Assembly: GCA_964560765.1 (NCBI GenBank)
Contig: CAZLMG010000001.1
Location: 124,001-188,000 of the forward strand
Direction of reading: 5' to 3'
Length of the DNA: 64,000 nucleotides
Source: CAZLMG01 sp964560765
GTDB lineage: Bacteria; Bdellovibrionota_B; Oligoflexia; Oligoflexales; CAZLMG01
Under the pieces are notes generated by a model. That model was not told the DNA's origin, did not search any database, and saw nothing but the letters and a program-made list of their open reading frames with translations. This document shows positions 52,258-61,071 of this stretch, piece by piece (positions within the stretch are counted from its first letter, which is position 1; each line of letters begins with the position of its first letter). The position numbers and the translations under genes are program-made.

Positions 52258-52833
52258 TCAAGGTAAAAACCTGACATCCAGAAACGGTTCCAGACGTCGA
52301 CGTAGTTCCACCGCACCCAGACGTCGCAATAGCTCCACATTGCGTCCAGGAATTCCATCCACATCCGGATAGGTGTCCACGGCCCGACTCACATCATCCT
52401 CGCGGATCAAATGAAAGAGAGGATAAGGGGCCCGGTTCGTAAAATTACCAAGATCGTCAGCGGGCGAGTCGGCAAAACGATAACTTGGATGAAAGGTTGC
52501 AATCTGAAACACGCCTTCCCACCCACCCTGCACCAAATCCACTTCCATCTGTTCTGCTAAACCAAGATAATCCTCGAAGTCCAACCAGCCATCAGCCAGC
52601 ACCACCAGTGTCGTTACCTGAGACGCAGAGTCGGCGTCTGTCAGTCGCTTGAGCTCGGAATGCAGCGTGTGCCGAACGGCGACTTCATCCCCCCCCGTCA
52701 AGACGACGATGCGCAGGCGTTCCCCCTTGAGAACCGGAGCCGCAAACGGGCATAGGTTCAGGCCCACCACGATCTCCGTGACCCAGCCGCGCACTTTCTT
52801 CTCAATATCACTGACAATTTCGGCACTTAACAC
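52258..52833 (-). CDS. DUF1415 family protein
   Basis: 191 residues if the GTG at 52833 is used, or 207 with the GTG at 52881; neither has a clear Shine-Dalgarno and family members usually begin close to the WVTEIVVGLNLCPFA motif, which favours the shorter form. Other family marks are GWEGVFQIATFHPSYRF, DDLGNFTNRAPYPLFHLIRE and the C-terminal VELLRRLG. Function is unknown. It converges on the MarC gene and diverges from rlmN. Confidence 0.8.
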   Translation of the reverse strand: MLSAEIVSDIEKKVRGWVTEIVVGLNLCPFAAPVLKGERLRIVVLTGGDEVAVRHTLHSELKRLTDADSASQVTTLVVLADGWLDFEDYLGLAEQMEVDLVQGGWEGVFQIATFHPSYRFADSPADDLGNFTNRAPYPLFHLIREDDVSRAVDTYPDVDGIPGRNVELLRRLGAVELRRRLEPFLDVRFLP

Positions 52834-52910
52834 GTTTTGGACCCCGCCTTGACCCCGACATTGAATTTTAATATAAGCCACTGTCTATTTTAATTTTTCT
52901 AAGGCTTCTC

Positions 52911-54158
52911 ATGAATTCGCCAAAGGCTCACTTCTTGGACATGGATCGCACCGCCTGGGACACTTGGGTTGCCGGCACGGGTCTACCCAGGTTTCGTAGC
53001 CAACAGATCTACGAGTGGATCTGGCAAAAGCGAGTCTTTTCGCCCGAAAGTATGACTAACTTATCTCGTGGAACGCGGCAACAACTGGCCGAGAGTCTGA
53101 ATTGGGACCTGCCAACCATCGACCAGCGCCTCGATAGCCGTGATGGCACAACCAAGCTCCTCTTTCTTGGCGCACGCAATCAATACTTCGAAGCGGTCAT
53201 CATGCGCTATGAAAACCGCGTGACCCTTTGCTTGTCGTCGCAGGTGGGCTGCAAGTTGGCGTGCTCTTTTTGCCAGACCGGCAAGCTGGGATTTTTCCGG
53301 CACCTCACGGCGGCCGAGATCCTAGGGCAGTATGCCGTCGCGGAGAATATTGTCGCCGGCGAAGGATTGCGCGTCAGCAACGTGGTCTTTATGGGAATGG
53401 GTGAGCCACTCGATAACTACGAACACGCCGTCAACGCCTGCAATCGACTCATCGAGCCTGAATTTTTTGGTCTTTCGGCGCGGCACGTCACCATCTCGAC
53501 TTCGGGCATCGCACCAAAGCTGGCGCAGCTAGCGCACGATACGCGTGCGAGCCTCGCCGTTTCTCTTCACGCGGCCACCGACACGTTGCGCCAGCAGCTG
53601 ATGCCAATCAATCGGCGCTACCCGCTGACGGAATTGAAGGCTGCCATGCAATCGTATCAGCAAGACAGCGGTCGCAAAATCACCATCGAATACATTTTGA
53701 TCAAGGATATGAATAGCGGCGAAGCACATGCGCGTGATCTCGTCCGCTTCCTACAAGGGCTGCGCTGTAAGGTGAACTTGATTCCATTCAATGCCCATCC
53801 TGGCCTGCCCTATCAGCGACCCAGTGATGATGAAATTCGCCGATTTCAGGAATTTTTGGCGCAGCGGTCGATTGCGGCACCGGTGCGCTACAGTCGGGGG
53901 GGCGAGGTATCGGCAGCCTGCGGTCAGCTAGCTGCCAAGCGCGAATCGATGCTGCAGGAGGTGCCACAGCGCCGATTCGTTACCGGCAATTCTACTCAGG
54001 GAAACTGTGGTTTCGGCGGGACAGGGGAATTCGTCGGGCCGGGTGCGGGGGTCTCTTCGGTTCCCGTCTCTTCTTCTTCCGGCATGGTTTCGTTGCCTTC
54101 TTCTTCTGGCAGCGGAGGATATTCGCCACTCATCGTGACCGCGCCGGAACTGAGCTGA
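52911..54158 (+). CDS. rlmN: 23S rRNA (A2503)/tRNA (A37) C2-methyltransferase RlmN
   Basis: 415 residues. A radical SAM enzyme with the 4Fe-4S motif CKLACSFC, upstream VTLCLSSQVG, VVFMGMGEPLDNYEHAVNAC and the C-terminal methyl-carrying Cys in the segment VSAACGQLAAK. It methylates A2503 in 23S rRNA and A37 in some tRNAs. A normal RlmN ends shortly after GQLAAK; here the frame runs ~65 residues further. The last ~54 codons (53996-54158) are antisense to the lipoprotein gene, and this Ser/Gly/Val-rich tail may be junk produced by lack of a stop. The ATG start matches family length. Confidence 0.92.
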   Translation: MNSPKAHFLDMDRTAWDTWVAGTGLPRFRSQQIYEWIWQKRVFSPESMTNLSRGTRQQLAESLNWDLPTIDQRLDSRDGTTKLLFLGARNQYFEAVIMRYENRVTLCLSSQVGCKLACSFCQTGKLGFFRHLTAAEILGQYAVAENIVAGEGLRVSNVVFMGMGEPLDNYEHAVNACNRLIEPEFFGLSARHVTISTSGIAPKLAQLAHDTRASLAVSLHAATDTLRQQLMPINRRYPLTELKAAMQSYQQDSGRKITIEYILIKDMNSGEAHARDLVRFLQGLRCKVNLIPFNAHPGLPYQRPSDDEIRRFQEFLAQRSIAAPVRYSRGGEVSAACGQLAAKRESMLQEVPQRRFVTGNSTQGNCGFGGTGEFVGPGAGVSSVPVSSSSGMVSLPSSSGSGGYSPLIVTAPELS

Positions 54159-55081
54159 TAGGTCGGAAAGTCGGCTTGGCCAGTTGCTGACAACGCCTCG
54201 TGATACGTCAGGCTACCATTCCACTGATTCACTTGCATGGAAACGTCGCCGCTGCGATAGAAATATTCGCCCAGCACACCTTGGCGCTCACTTGCTTTCA
54301 GCACATCGATTTGTGTCAGGTACTTAACCGTGCCGTTTGACTGGATCACTGAATAGTACTGCCCACAGGCTTGCGCTGTGACTTCGTCGCCGTTCTGCAG
54401 GTTGCGACAAATTCCGTTTTCATCCGTCATATATCCAAGGCTGATGATCACTTGAGCACCGCCCCGGGAAGCCACCAGCTTGATCTGCGACATCTGCCCA
54501 AATTCTCGATCCGTCGGGCACAGACTCAGAGAGGCGATGGCTGCCGCGCTCTCTCCGTTCAGGACCGATAAGTCGGTATCGGAGCAGCTGATACGATAGT
54601 GCGCTGTCAGGACCTTATGGGTATGGACTGCTGGATCAAACTCCGCGCAACGAGAATTATCCTGAACGATGTCGAGCTGCAGGTAATTCCCCTGCGCCAT
54701 GTACTGTGTGCGATCAACCTTGGCGGCGCAGTTGCCTTGCCGCTGATCGCGCTGAGTGCGGATCCTATCATCCTTAAATAGGGACTGATTCCACAAGGAG
54801 CGCACCTGCACTTGGCCCATGGCGGCGCGGCTGGCCGTCGGCATTGTTAGAAACAGAAAATCAGCCGACTGGAGCATGCGCTCGTTAACCTGCTCTTCGG
54901 ATACAGAAGGAACTTTGGGGTTATAGCGAAAGTCGCTAGGACTGAAGATAACGCCGCCCGAGCTGGTCGTAGGCTTTTCAGCACTAGGATCTTCGTCTTC
55001 GAGTTGGCTGCAACCCGACCCCACAATGGCCGAGCAGATGATTAAAATTCCACCGGAAATTCGTCGCAGCTCTGGTCGCAT
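53996..55081 (-). CDS. lipoprotein with acidic Pro/Glu-rich tail, unknown function
   Basis: 361 residues from the ATG at 55081, with AGGAG 5 nt upstream; a start at 55132 is rejected. The signal ends GSGC (Cys24). Mature part (~25-320) holds about eight cysteines (e.g. GNCAAK, NSRCAEF, RISCSDTD, LSLCPTD, GICRNL, AQACGQY), mostly in pairs that suggest disulphides. The last ~45 residues are Glu/Pro/Thr-rich (PPLPEEEGNETMPEEEETGT) and lie antisense to the rlmN tail for 163 nt. No family is recognised. It follows ricT on the same strand. Confidence 0.65.
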   Translation of the reverse strand: MRPELRRISGGILIICSAIVGSGCSQLEDEDPSAEKPTTSSGGVIFSPSDFRYNPKVPSVSEEQVNERMLQSADFLFLTMPTASRAAMGQVQVRSLWNQSLFKDDRIRTQRDQRQGNCAAKVDRTQYMAQGNYLQLDIVQDNSRCAEFDPAVHTHKVLTAHYRISCSDTDLSVLNGESAAAIASLSLCPTDREFGQMSQIKLVASRGGAQVIISLGYMTDENGICRNLQNGDEVTAQACGQYYSVIQSNGTVKYLTQIDVLKASERQGVLGEYFYRSGDVSMQVNQWNGSLTYHEALSATGQADFPTYQLSSGAVTMSGEYPPLPEEEGNETMPEEEETGTEETPAPGPTNSPVPPKPQFP

Positions 55082-55189
55082 GGGCACTCCTGTCGCAGGG
55101 ATAACACTATCCCTCGTGTGGGTGATGTACATGCTTCCATTATCAATGCCGCGATGACTGGCGCCAATAACCAGGCAATGGTTGCCGAC

Positions 55190-56491
55190 CTATTCCTGTT
55201 TTCGGTTCTTATTTCGATTGCGACGCCCGCCGCGACGCCCTCGTCCACTGCGGCGTCCACCCTGCTCATCAGTGCCCCTCGGTTGGCCACCTTCGTCTGC
55301 CGCCGCCGGCGCTTGAGGAGTTCCAGCTTCCGGTCTCGGCTCGGAGCTGCGCGGCGGTTGTGGGTTGCCGTCTCGGCGTGGCTCTTGTCCGCGCGAGGGG
55401 CCACCGTCTCGGCGTGGCTCTTGCCCACGCGAGGGGCCGCCGTCTCGGCGTGGCTCTTGTCCGCGCGAGGGGCCGCCGTCTCGGCGTGGCTCTTGCCCAC
55501 GCGAGGGGCCACCGTCTCGGCGTGGCTCACGTCCGCGGGATGGTGGATTGCCACCACCCTGCCCGCTACGCTCGCCCTGCCCTTCCGGACGGGATGATGG
55601 GCGGCGATCGCCTTCCGCTAATGCGGACAAATCATCCAAATCCAAATCCTCGCCCCAATCATCGCCGGCCTCTTGGCCGCTGCCTTTTTCCACGATCTCA
55701 ATGTCTTTGATCTTCACGGCCATCTGTCGACCGTCGTCCATCTCCAATAGTACCATCTGATTGATGACGTCGGACTTCAAGACATCGCCAAATACATCGT
55801 CGGCAACCACGCGTGCCCGTGTTCCGCGCGGTGGCATCTGCTTGGCGAGATACTTGTAAGTTTCGTCTTCATAAGTCAGACAACACAACAATCGACCACA
55901 GCCACCAGATATTTTGGTGGGATTAAGTGCTAAATTTTGGTTCTTGGCCATCTTGATGGAAACCGGAACAAACTCGCGCAAAAAGCTGGAGCAGCAAAAC
56001 TCCCGCCCGCAAATGCCGATGCCACCGATCAGCTTCGCCTCATCGCGCGCGCCCACCTGCTTCAGTTCAACGCGCGTTTTCAATCCACCTGCCAAGTCCT
56101 TGACGAGGTCGCGAAAGTCGACACGCCCAGGTGCCGAAAAGTAGATGATAGCCTTGTTGCCCGAGAACTGAACCTCGGCCTTCATGATTCTCATGTCGAG
56201 ACTTAACTGCGACACCCGATCGCGAGCAAATTGCTCAGCCTGTTCCGCTGAAAGCTTCCCGGCCACCTCCAGGTCCTTATGGGATGCTTTGCGAACGATG
56301 GGCTTCAACCCCCCGTCCTTGTAGACGCCGCGATCCACAAAGCGTAAACGGGCGACCTTGGCTAAACTCAGTCCCCGGTCGGTGTCCACGACCACGTCAT
56401 CCCCAACACGCAACGGCTGCTCACCTGCCGCAAAGTCATAGATTTTTCCCGCGCGTCGAAACTGCACCCCAACCACATTCACCAAATCCAT
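55190..56491 (-). CDS. ricT: PSP1 (RicT/YaaT-like) protein with a tandem repeat tail
   Basis: 433 residues. The PSP1 domain covers ~1-270. The conserved cysteines are in GIGICGREFCCSSFL and SGGCGRLLCCLTYE. In B. subtilis RicT forms a complex with RicA and RicF that holds Fe-S clusters and acts with RNase Y; the Cys set here could do the same, but neither partner is visible. Residues ~315-378 are a repeat of GGPSRGQEPRRD (36 bp each), followed by a Pro/Arg/Gly-rich, strongly basic tail (~380-433). The ATG follows AGGA. The order tmk-holB-ricT is conserved in many bacteria. Confidence 0.87.
   Translation of the reverse strand: MDLVNVVGVQFRRAGKIYDFAAGEQPLRVGDDVVVDTDRGLSLAKVARLRFVDRGVYKDGGLKPIVRKASHKDLEVAGKLSAEQAEQFARDRVSQLSLDMRIMKAEVQFSGNKAIIYFSAPGRVDFRDLVKDLAGGLKTRVELKQVGARDEAKLIGGIGICGREFCCSSFLREFVPVSIKMAKNQNLALNPTKISGGCGRLLCCLTYEDETYKYLAKQMPPRGTRARVVADDVFGDVLKSDVINQMVLLEMDDGRQMAVKIKDIEIVEKGSGQEAGDDWGEDLDLDDLSALAEGDRRPSSRPEGQGERSGQGGGNPPSRGREPRRDGGPSRGQEPRRDGGPSRGQEPRRDGGPSRGQEPRRDGGPSRGQEPRRDGNPQPPRSSEPRPEAGTPQAPAAADEGGQPRGTDEQGGRRSGRGRRGGRRNRNKNRKQE
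55371..55546 (-). repeat. 36-bp tandem repeat in the ricT tail, ~5 copies
   Basis: Four full 36-bp copies (55371-55406, 55407-55442, 55443-55478, 55479-55514) and a diverged fifth (55515-55546). Copies 1 and 3 share TTGTCCGCG while 2 and 4 share TTGCCCACG, so the array looks like a 72-bp unit duplicated. It encodes GGPSRGQEPRRD on the minus strand, in frame. Confidence 0.9.
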
Positions 56492-56503
56492 CCGTAATTC
56501 CTC

Positions 56504-57547
56504 TTAACCAACCGAGTCAGGCGCCAAAAGCCCCAGTGATTCAGCGGTCATTTGATTGTTCAAAGCGATCTTTTTATGTCCAGCTCCGCGATGCACAGCC
56601 GACAAAAGCTGACGTCGCTTGGCGAGAGACAATGGATTGAGTGCACCGGGGACAAGTCGCCCTGCCGTCAACAACCCTCGATAATATTCATTAAGCACGA
56701 TTTCGTAGTGTTCGGCAATGCTGGCAGCTGATACCCCGCTGCCTTTGGCCAGCTGGGCTCCGAGGCGCACGGCGTCCGCCGCATTCGCACCCAGGAGTTG
56801 TTGAAAAGACTCCGCATCAAGAGTAAGGCTTGCATCTGACTGCAGGCGGCGCCACGCCATGCCTGGCGATAAAGCGCAACGGCGCAGAAGCTGCTTCAAC
56901 CCGTCAGGATCGCGCACAACCCCCGGCTGCTGTTGCAGCCAGGCCAGACTCTCTTCGAGCTTGGGGGGTGCCACCCGCCATCGAACGGTTCGCGATAGTA
57001 TCGTCGGCAATAAACGGCGCGGGCGTGCCGTGGTCAACACGACGAAAGCATGGGGTGATGGCTCCTCCAACGTCTTTAGCAGGCGGTTCGCCGCTTGCAC
57101 CGTCAGACCATCGATATCGGTCAGCACCGCCACGCGCGCAGTAGCTCCAGCCGAACCACGTTGCTCGGGACTAAAAGACAGATGCTCCAACAAGAGATCG
57201 ACGCTACTGATAGAGATCGCGACACCATCTTCGGGTTCGATCCAAAGAATTTCCGGATGCGAAAGATTCATACATGCCCGACAGGCGCCACAGGTGCCGC
57301 AGGCGCGCCGCTCTTGACACAGCCATAAGGCCGCTGCATAGGCAGCCAACCGTCGCTTGCCAATACCGACGCGCCCCTCCAGCAGCAGGACTTGCGGCAG
57401 GCGCTGGCGCTGAAACGCTTGAAGCATCGCTGCTTGTGGCGCTTGCTGGCCAATCATTTGCGTCCAATCCAAAGATGGAACGCTGGTAGCGGGGGTATTT
57501 GTCGCGCTTGCACTGCGACGCTTGCGCGGCGACTTGCTCATGACCAT
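56504..57547 (-). CDS. holB: DNA polymerase III delta' subunit
   Basis: 347 residues. A AAA+-type clamp loader subunit. Residues ~45-70 hold a P-loop-like VLLLEGRVGIGKRRLAAYA, followed by a zinc module CQERRACGTCGACRAC (four Cys), SATARVAVLTDIDGLTVQAAN, and the sensor/arginine region RLLKTLEEPSPHAFVVL. The C-terminal part forms the collar. It overlaps tmk by 10 nt, so the two are translationally coupled, and precedes ricT by 12 nt. ATG 57547 has AGGG upstream; a second ATG at 57541 is possible. Confidence 0.9.
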   Translation of the reverse strand: MVMSKSPRKRRSASATNTPATSVPSLDWTQMIGQQAPQAAMLQAFQRQRLPQVLLLEGRVGIGKRRLAAYAAALWLCQERRACGTCGACRACMNLSHPEILWIEPEDGVAISISSVDLLLEHLSFSPEQRGSAGATARVAVLTDIDGLTVQAANRLLKTLEEPSPHAFVVLTTARPRRLLPTILSRTVRWRVAPPKLEESLAWLQQQPGVVRDPDGLKQLLRRCALSPGMAWRRLQSDASLTLDAESFQQLLGANAADAVRLGAQLAKGSGVSAASIAEHYEIVLNEYYRGLLTAGRLVPGALNPLSLAKRRQLLSAVHRGAGHKKIALNNQMTAESLGLLAPDSVG

Positions 57548-58182
57548 CGTTCCCTAAGGCACGCCAAAGCGCAATGGACCGCATCTTGGGTAGAACCCGA
57601 GGCATCGATTAACATGACGCGTTGCGGATATAACTCAGCCAGCAGTTGAAAAGCCTGGCGTAATCGCTCATGCGTCTGCACTGTCGCTAAATCAAAGCGA
57701 CTCACATCAGACTGATCCTGACCCGGCAATCGCCGTTTTAAGCGCGCCAACGAAATGCTGACGTCGCAATCCAACACGAAGGTCAAATCCGGCATCAGCT
57801 CACCCGTAGTGAATCGAATGACTGCTTCTAAGGTTTCCGTCGGCACCCTACCTAGCAAACCCTGGTAGACCCGCGTGGAGTCCGCATATCGGTCGCAGAC
57901 AACCCACGCTCCTCGCTGCAACGCCGGTCGCACAACGTGCTCAACATGTTGAGCACGCGCTGCGGACACTAAGCATAGTTCGGCGCCTGGCGTTAGCAAC
58001 TCGTCATTCGGTGGCGAAACAAAAATAGAACGAATCTGATCCGCTACCGGCGTCCCCCCCGGCTCACGGGTCTGCACGACATCCTGTCCTTGCGAGCGTA
58101 GGGAGTCGACCAATGCGCGGGAGAAGGATGACTTGCCAACTCCTTCGCCGCCTTCGATCGTTATGAATCGACCCCTAACCAT
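57538..58182 (-). CDS. tmk: thymidylate kinase
   Basis: 214 residues from the ATG at 58182, with AGGGG upstream; a 31-residue longer frame is rejected. The P-loop is FITIEGGEGVGKSSFSRAL. TREPGGTPVADQIR and the DRY-like VVCDRYADSTRVYQG (dTMP-binding) are typical, and LID residues appear as KRRLPGQDQSDVSRFD. It phosphorylates dTMP to dTDP. It is the first gene of the tmk-holB-ricT group and diverges from the Ser/Thr kinase gene. Confidence 0.93.
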   Translation of the reverse strand: MVRGRFITIEGGEGVGKSSFSRALVDSLRSQGQDVVQTREPGGTPVADQIRSIFVSPPNDELLTPGAELCLVSAARAQHVEHVVRPALQRGAWVVCDRYADSTRVYQGLLGRVPTETLEAVIRFTTGELMPDLTFVLDCDVSISLARLKRRLPGQDQSDVSRFDLATVQTHERLRQAFQLLAELYPQRVMLIDASGSTQDAVHCALACLRERWS

Positions 58183-58391
58183 AAACCCCTGAAACTTATT
58201 GATTAAACTTATCTTTTTAGCATTCAGCCAGGCTTTCGTCAAGAAATTCGGCGAGATCCCGACTTCTTTCAGCAACTCGAGTCAGATAGCTGGCGAGTGC
58301 CACAAATTTGCGCTAACCACCTTCATTCTTTTCACAAATCCGCCGAAAACATGAGTGGCGTAAAAGGCGCTTGCCCAGGGATAGGACGAGC

Positions 58392-60254
58392 ATGAAGGGT
58401 CAGTCAGGCTACATGTTAGGAGGGCTCATTGCCCGCGGCGGCATGGCCGAGATTTTTCTCGGCAAGGCCGTGGGAGGAGATCGCTTTGAGCGACTCTGCG
58501 CCATCAAACGTATCCTACCGCATTACAACGAAGACAAAGAGTTTGTGCGGATGTTTCGCGATGAAGCCCATATCTGTATGCGACTACAACACGCTAACAT
58601 TGTTCAAGTCTACGACTTTCAAGAAGTGAATGGCGCGTATGCCATCATCATGGAATACGTCAACGGGGCAGACTTGCGCTCCATGCTAGCCGCATGCGAA
58701 AAAACCAATTCTCGGCTAAGTGTCCCAATGGCGATCTATGTGGCCGCTGAGGCAGCAAGAGGCTTGCACTACGCCCACACCAAGGTCGATGAGCTTACCA
58801 GGCAGCATCTTGGAATTGTCCACCGGGACGTATCCCCACAAAACATTCTGGTCAGCTTTGAAGGCGAGGTGAAGATCACAGATTTCGGTATCGCCGATGC
58901 CGATGGCAAACAGACCGAAACGAAGCCAGGCATCGTCAAGGGCAAGTATTCCTACATGAGTCCCGAGCAGGTCACGGCCAAAGATTTAGACGCCCGCTCG
59001 GACGTTTTCAGTCTGGCTATCGTGCTCTGGGAAATGCTGGCCATGCGCCGACTCTTTGCTGGCAAGAATGAAGTCGATACCATTCGCAAAGTCCAAGCCT
59101 GTGAAATTTCCTTTGACCTTCGTGCCGAAAACCCCGAGGTCGATGAGCGCCTCCTTAAAATCGTGAATCGCGGCCTATCGCGCGATCGAAAGAAACGCTA
59201 CCCGTCAGCTCGCGACTTTGAAAAAGACTTGCGCAAATATCTGCACCATCGCTATCCAGATTTTTCTGCGGCAACACTCGGCTCGTTCATCACCAAACTG
59301 ATGGCCAAGAAACGCGACGAAGCTGATACTGCTATCAAGCAGACGCTGACGAGTCAAAGTGATGTACCAGATATCATTCGCAGTCAGACGGCCACGCCGC
59401 TTTCGCAAGTCCATGACGTACAGGCGATCGCAAATTCCCCTGCGCCGGCTCCGCACGAGTCGGGGGTTGCCTCACCCAAGATGACCATCGAACTCGATGA
59501 TGCAGATGCACAACGCTCACCTTTTTCTATCGCCGCAGGCCACTCGCGAATGGGGGTCCGAACAGGCACGGGACCAGTTCAGCGAACGTACGGCTCGGCC
59601 ATGCCGACGGGACGCCGCGACAGTGGCAGCGTTGTTTCATATCGGCAAGCGTATCAAAGCGGAACCAGCTGGCTATTGCCGGGGGCCATCACCGCTTTGA
59701 TGGTGATTCTTATTGGCGTCCTCATCACACAACAACGGGAACGCCCCAAGCCAACAACTATGAGCGTGTTGCTAGAGACGATTCCCAAGCAAGTGCGTAT
59801 CTCTATCGATGGCAAACCCGTTTCGAAAGGGCGCTATATAAACACACCCACTATCATTCCGAATTTGGATCCAGGGCTGCATCAAGTGACAATCCAGCGC
59901 GATACCTATAGCTCGCAAACACTGAATATCAACGGTGCTGCGGGCGAACAAGTCAGTCATCGCAGTATTGTTCTGGAGCGCGATGCCGGGGTTCGCAGGG
60001 CGCCGGTCAAGATCGAAGTTCGTGGCGCTCCTGAAGTTCGCATATCTATCAATGATGGTTACTATACAGGAACCGCGCCGACGTCCATCAACGACCTGCC
60101 ATTTGGCGAACCGGCATCGGTCATAGTCGCAACACCGACTGGTGTGAGGTTTCGATGCCGATTCCAACCCCGTTCCGCATCCTTTCGCTATCCCTTCGTG
60201 CTGACGATCGATATATCGGAGAGCCCGGGGCGCTGTACCGCACGTGCGCCGTGA
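58392..60254 (+). CDS. membrane Ser/Thr protein kinase with extracytoplasmic C-terminal domain
   Basis: 620 residues from the ATG at 58392; a TTG at 58371 is the alternative. The kinase domain (~7-290) has a Gly-rich loop (LIARGGMAEIFLGKA), Lys39, HRDVSPQN at 144-151, DFG at 164-166 and SPEQ. The HRDVSPQN variant is common in myxobacterial-type kinases. A ~140-residue linker precedes one membrane helix (~433-453, WLLPGAITALMVILIGVL) and a ~165-residue outside part with PEGA-like beta repeats (TIPKQVRISIDGKPVSKG, APEVRISINDGYYTG). It probably senses an external signal and phosphorylates cytosolic proteins. No cognate phosphatase is adjacent. Confidence 0.87.
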   Translation: MKGQSGYMLGGLIARGGMAEIFLGKAVGGDRFERLCAIKRILPHYNEDKEFVRMFRDEAHICMRLQHANIVQVYDFQEVNGAYAIIMEYVNGADLRSMLAACEKTNSRLSVPMAIYVAAEAARGLHYAHTKVDELTRQHLGIVHRDVSPQNILVSFEGEVKITDFGIADADGKQTETKPGIVKGKYSYMSPEQVTAKDLDARSDVFSLAIVLWEMLAMRRLFAGKNEVDTIRKVQACEISFDLRAENPEVDERLLKIVNRGLSRDRKKRYPSARDFEKDLRKYLHHRYPDFSAATLGSFITKLMAKKRDEADTAIKQTLTSQSDVPDIIRSQTATPLSQVHDVQAIANSPAPAPHESGVASPKMTIELDDADAQRSPFSIAAGHSRMGVRTGTGPVQRTYGSAMPTGRRDSGSVVSYRQAYQSGTSWLLPGAITALMVILIGVLITQQRERPKPTTMSVLLETIPKQVRISIDGKPVSKGRYINTPTIIPNLDPGLHQVTIQRDTYSSQTLNINGAAGEQVSHRSIVLERDAGVRRAPVKIEVRGAPEVRISINDGYYTGTAPTSINDLPFGEPASVIVATPTGVRFRCRFQPRSASFRYPFVLTIDISESPGRCTARAP

Positions 60255-60314
60255 TCGATCGCCACCAAACTTTCCGAGCTTTACCTCATCTGGAAAACCT
60301 TCTAGGCTCAATGC

Positions 60315-61016
60315 ATGGCGGATCAGGCGGAAAATAACCAGCGCATCGCGGCGCAAGTCACAAGACTGATGCTCATCGGAAGCCAGTACTGTGAGTTGAC
60401 GGTGCAGGCAGCTGCCGAATTTCCCTATCGCGCTGGCCAGCACACAACCCTCACCTGGAAGTACGGCGCCACCTCGATCACCAATTACTATTCCATAGCC
60501 TCGGCACCGCGCGCCGATCAGACCATCGAGTTTTGCGTGCAGATGGACCAAAACCCGCAAACGATTGCGGCGCTAGCTCAACTCGCCGTTGGATCAAGAG
60601 TTGAGTTGAGTCCCGCGCGTGGTTCGTTCACTTGGCGTCCAACGACGAGGCCCATCATCATGATTGCCGGCGGCTCAGGCATTGCGCCGCTACGAGCGAT
60701 CCTGCAGCAAGCATTGACCACCCCTCTCAGCCAGACACCAGTTCTCGTCTATGGATGTCGCAGTGGTAGGGCCGTTCCTTATGCTGCCGAACTCCAGGGA
60801 CTGCACAAGTCCAATCACTTGCAGCTCTGCATCACGGTAGAGAAAGACTTGATTGCCGGTCAAGTTTCTGGCCGGGTCACAGCGCATATGAGGCAATATC
60901 TGCAATCAGACGCCGACTACTATCTCTGCGGTCCACGCGGCATGATGCAGGCCGTCCAAGACGTGCTGGGTGAAAACGGTATCGCGGCAGGCCGAATCTT
61001 TCACGAGAACGCATAA
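60315..61016 (+). CDS. FAD/NAD(P)-binding oxidoreductase, ferredoxin reductase-like
   Basis: 233 residues. The FAD-binding beta barrel (~8-105) has NYYSIASAPR in place of the usual RxYS, so the Arg is replaced by Asn. The NAD(P)-binding domain has MIAGGSGIAPLRAIL and YLCGPRGMMQAV. This matches the FNR-like core found in flavodoxin/ferredoxin reductases and in phenol hydroxylase reductases. There is no 2Fe-2S domain, so it needs a separate electron carrier. AGG precedes the ATG. It is 60 nt downstream of the kinase gene. Confidence 0.83.
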   Translation: MADQAENNQRIAAQVTRLMLIGSQYCELTVQAAAEFPYRAGQHTTLTWKYGATSITNYYSIASAPRADQTIEFCVQMDQNPQTIAALAQLAVGSRVELSPARGSFTWRPTTRPIIMIAGGSGIAPLRAILQQALTTPLSQTPVLVYGCRSGRAVPYAAELQGLHKSNHLQLCITVEKDLIAGQVSGRVTAHMRQYLQSDADYYLCGPRGMMQAVQDVLGENGIAAGRIFHENA

Positions 61017-61045
61017 ATAAAAAGGGCAGGTGCTCGCACCCGCCC
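61017..61045 (-). terminator. intrinsic terminator for the M48 peptidase gene
   Basis: On the minus strand, GGGCGGGTGC (61036-61045) pairs with GCACCTGCCC (61024-61033) with one mismatch and a 2-nt loop, followed by TTTTTAT. It lies between the convergent reductase and peptidase genes. Confidence 0.7.
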
Positions 61046-61071
61046 CTCGAGACACCAGAGTCGATTCGATA

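Noticed and set aside
55371..55546. 36-bp tandem repeats as a possible CRISPR array
   Set aside because: The copies abut with no spacers and encode an in-frame protein repeat.
55118..55760. Plus-strand open frames across the ricT tail
   Set aside because: They are the antisense reading of the repetitive Arg/Gly-rich tail and have no ribosome-binding sites.
58183..58275. 31-residue N-terminal extension of thymidylate kinase
   Set aside because: The P-loop should be near the N-terminus, and the ATG at 58182 has its own ribosome-binding site.
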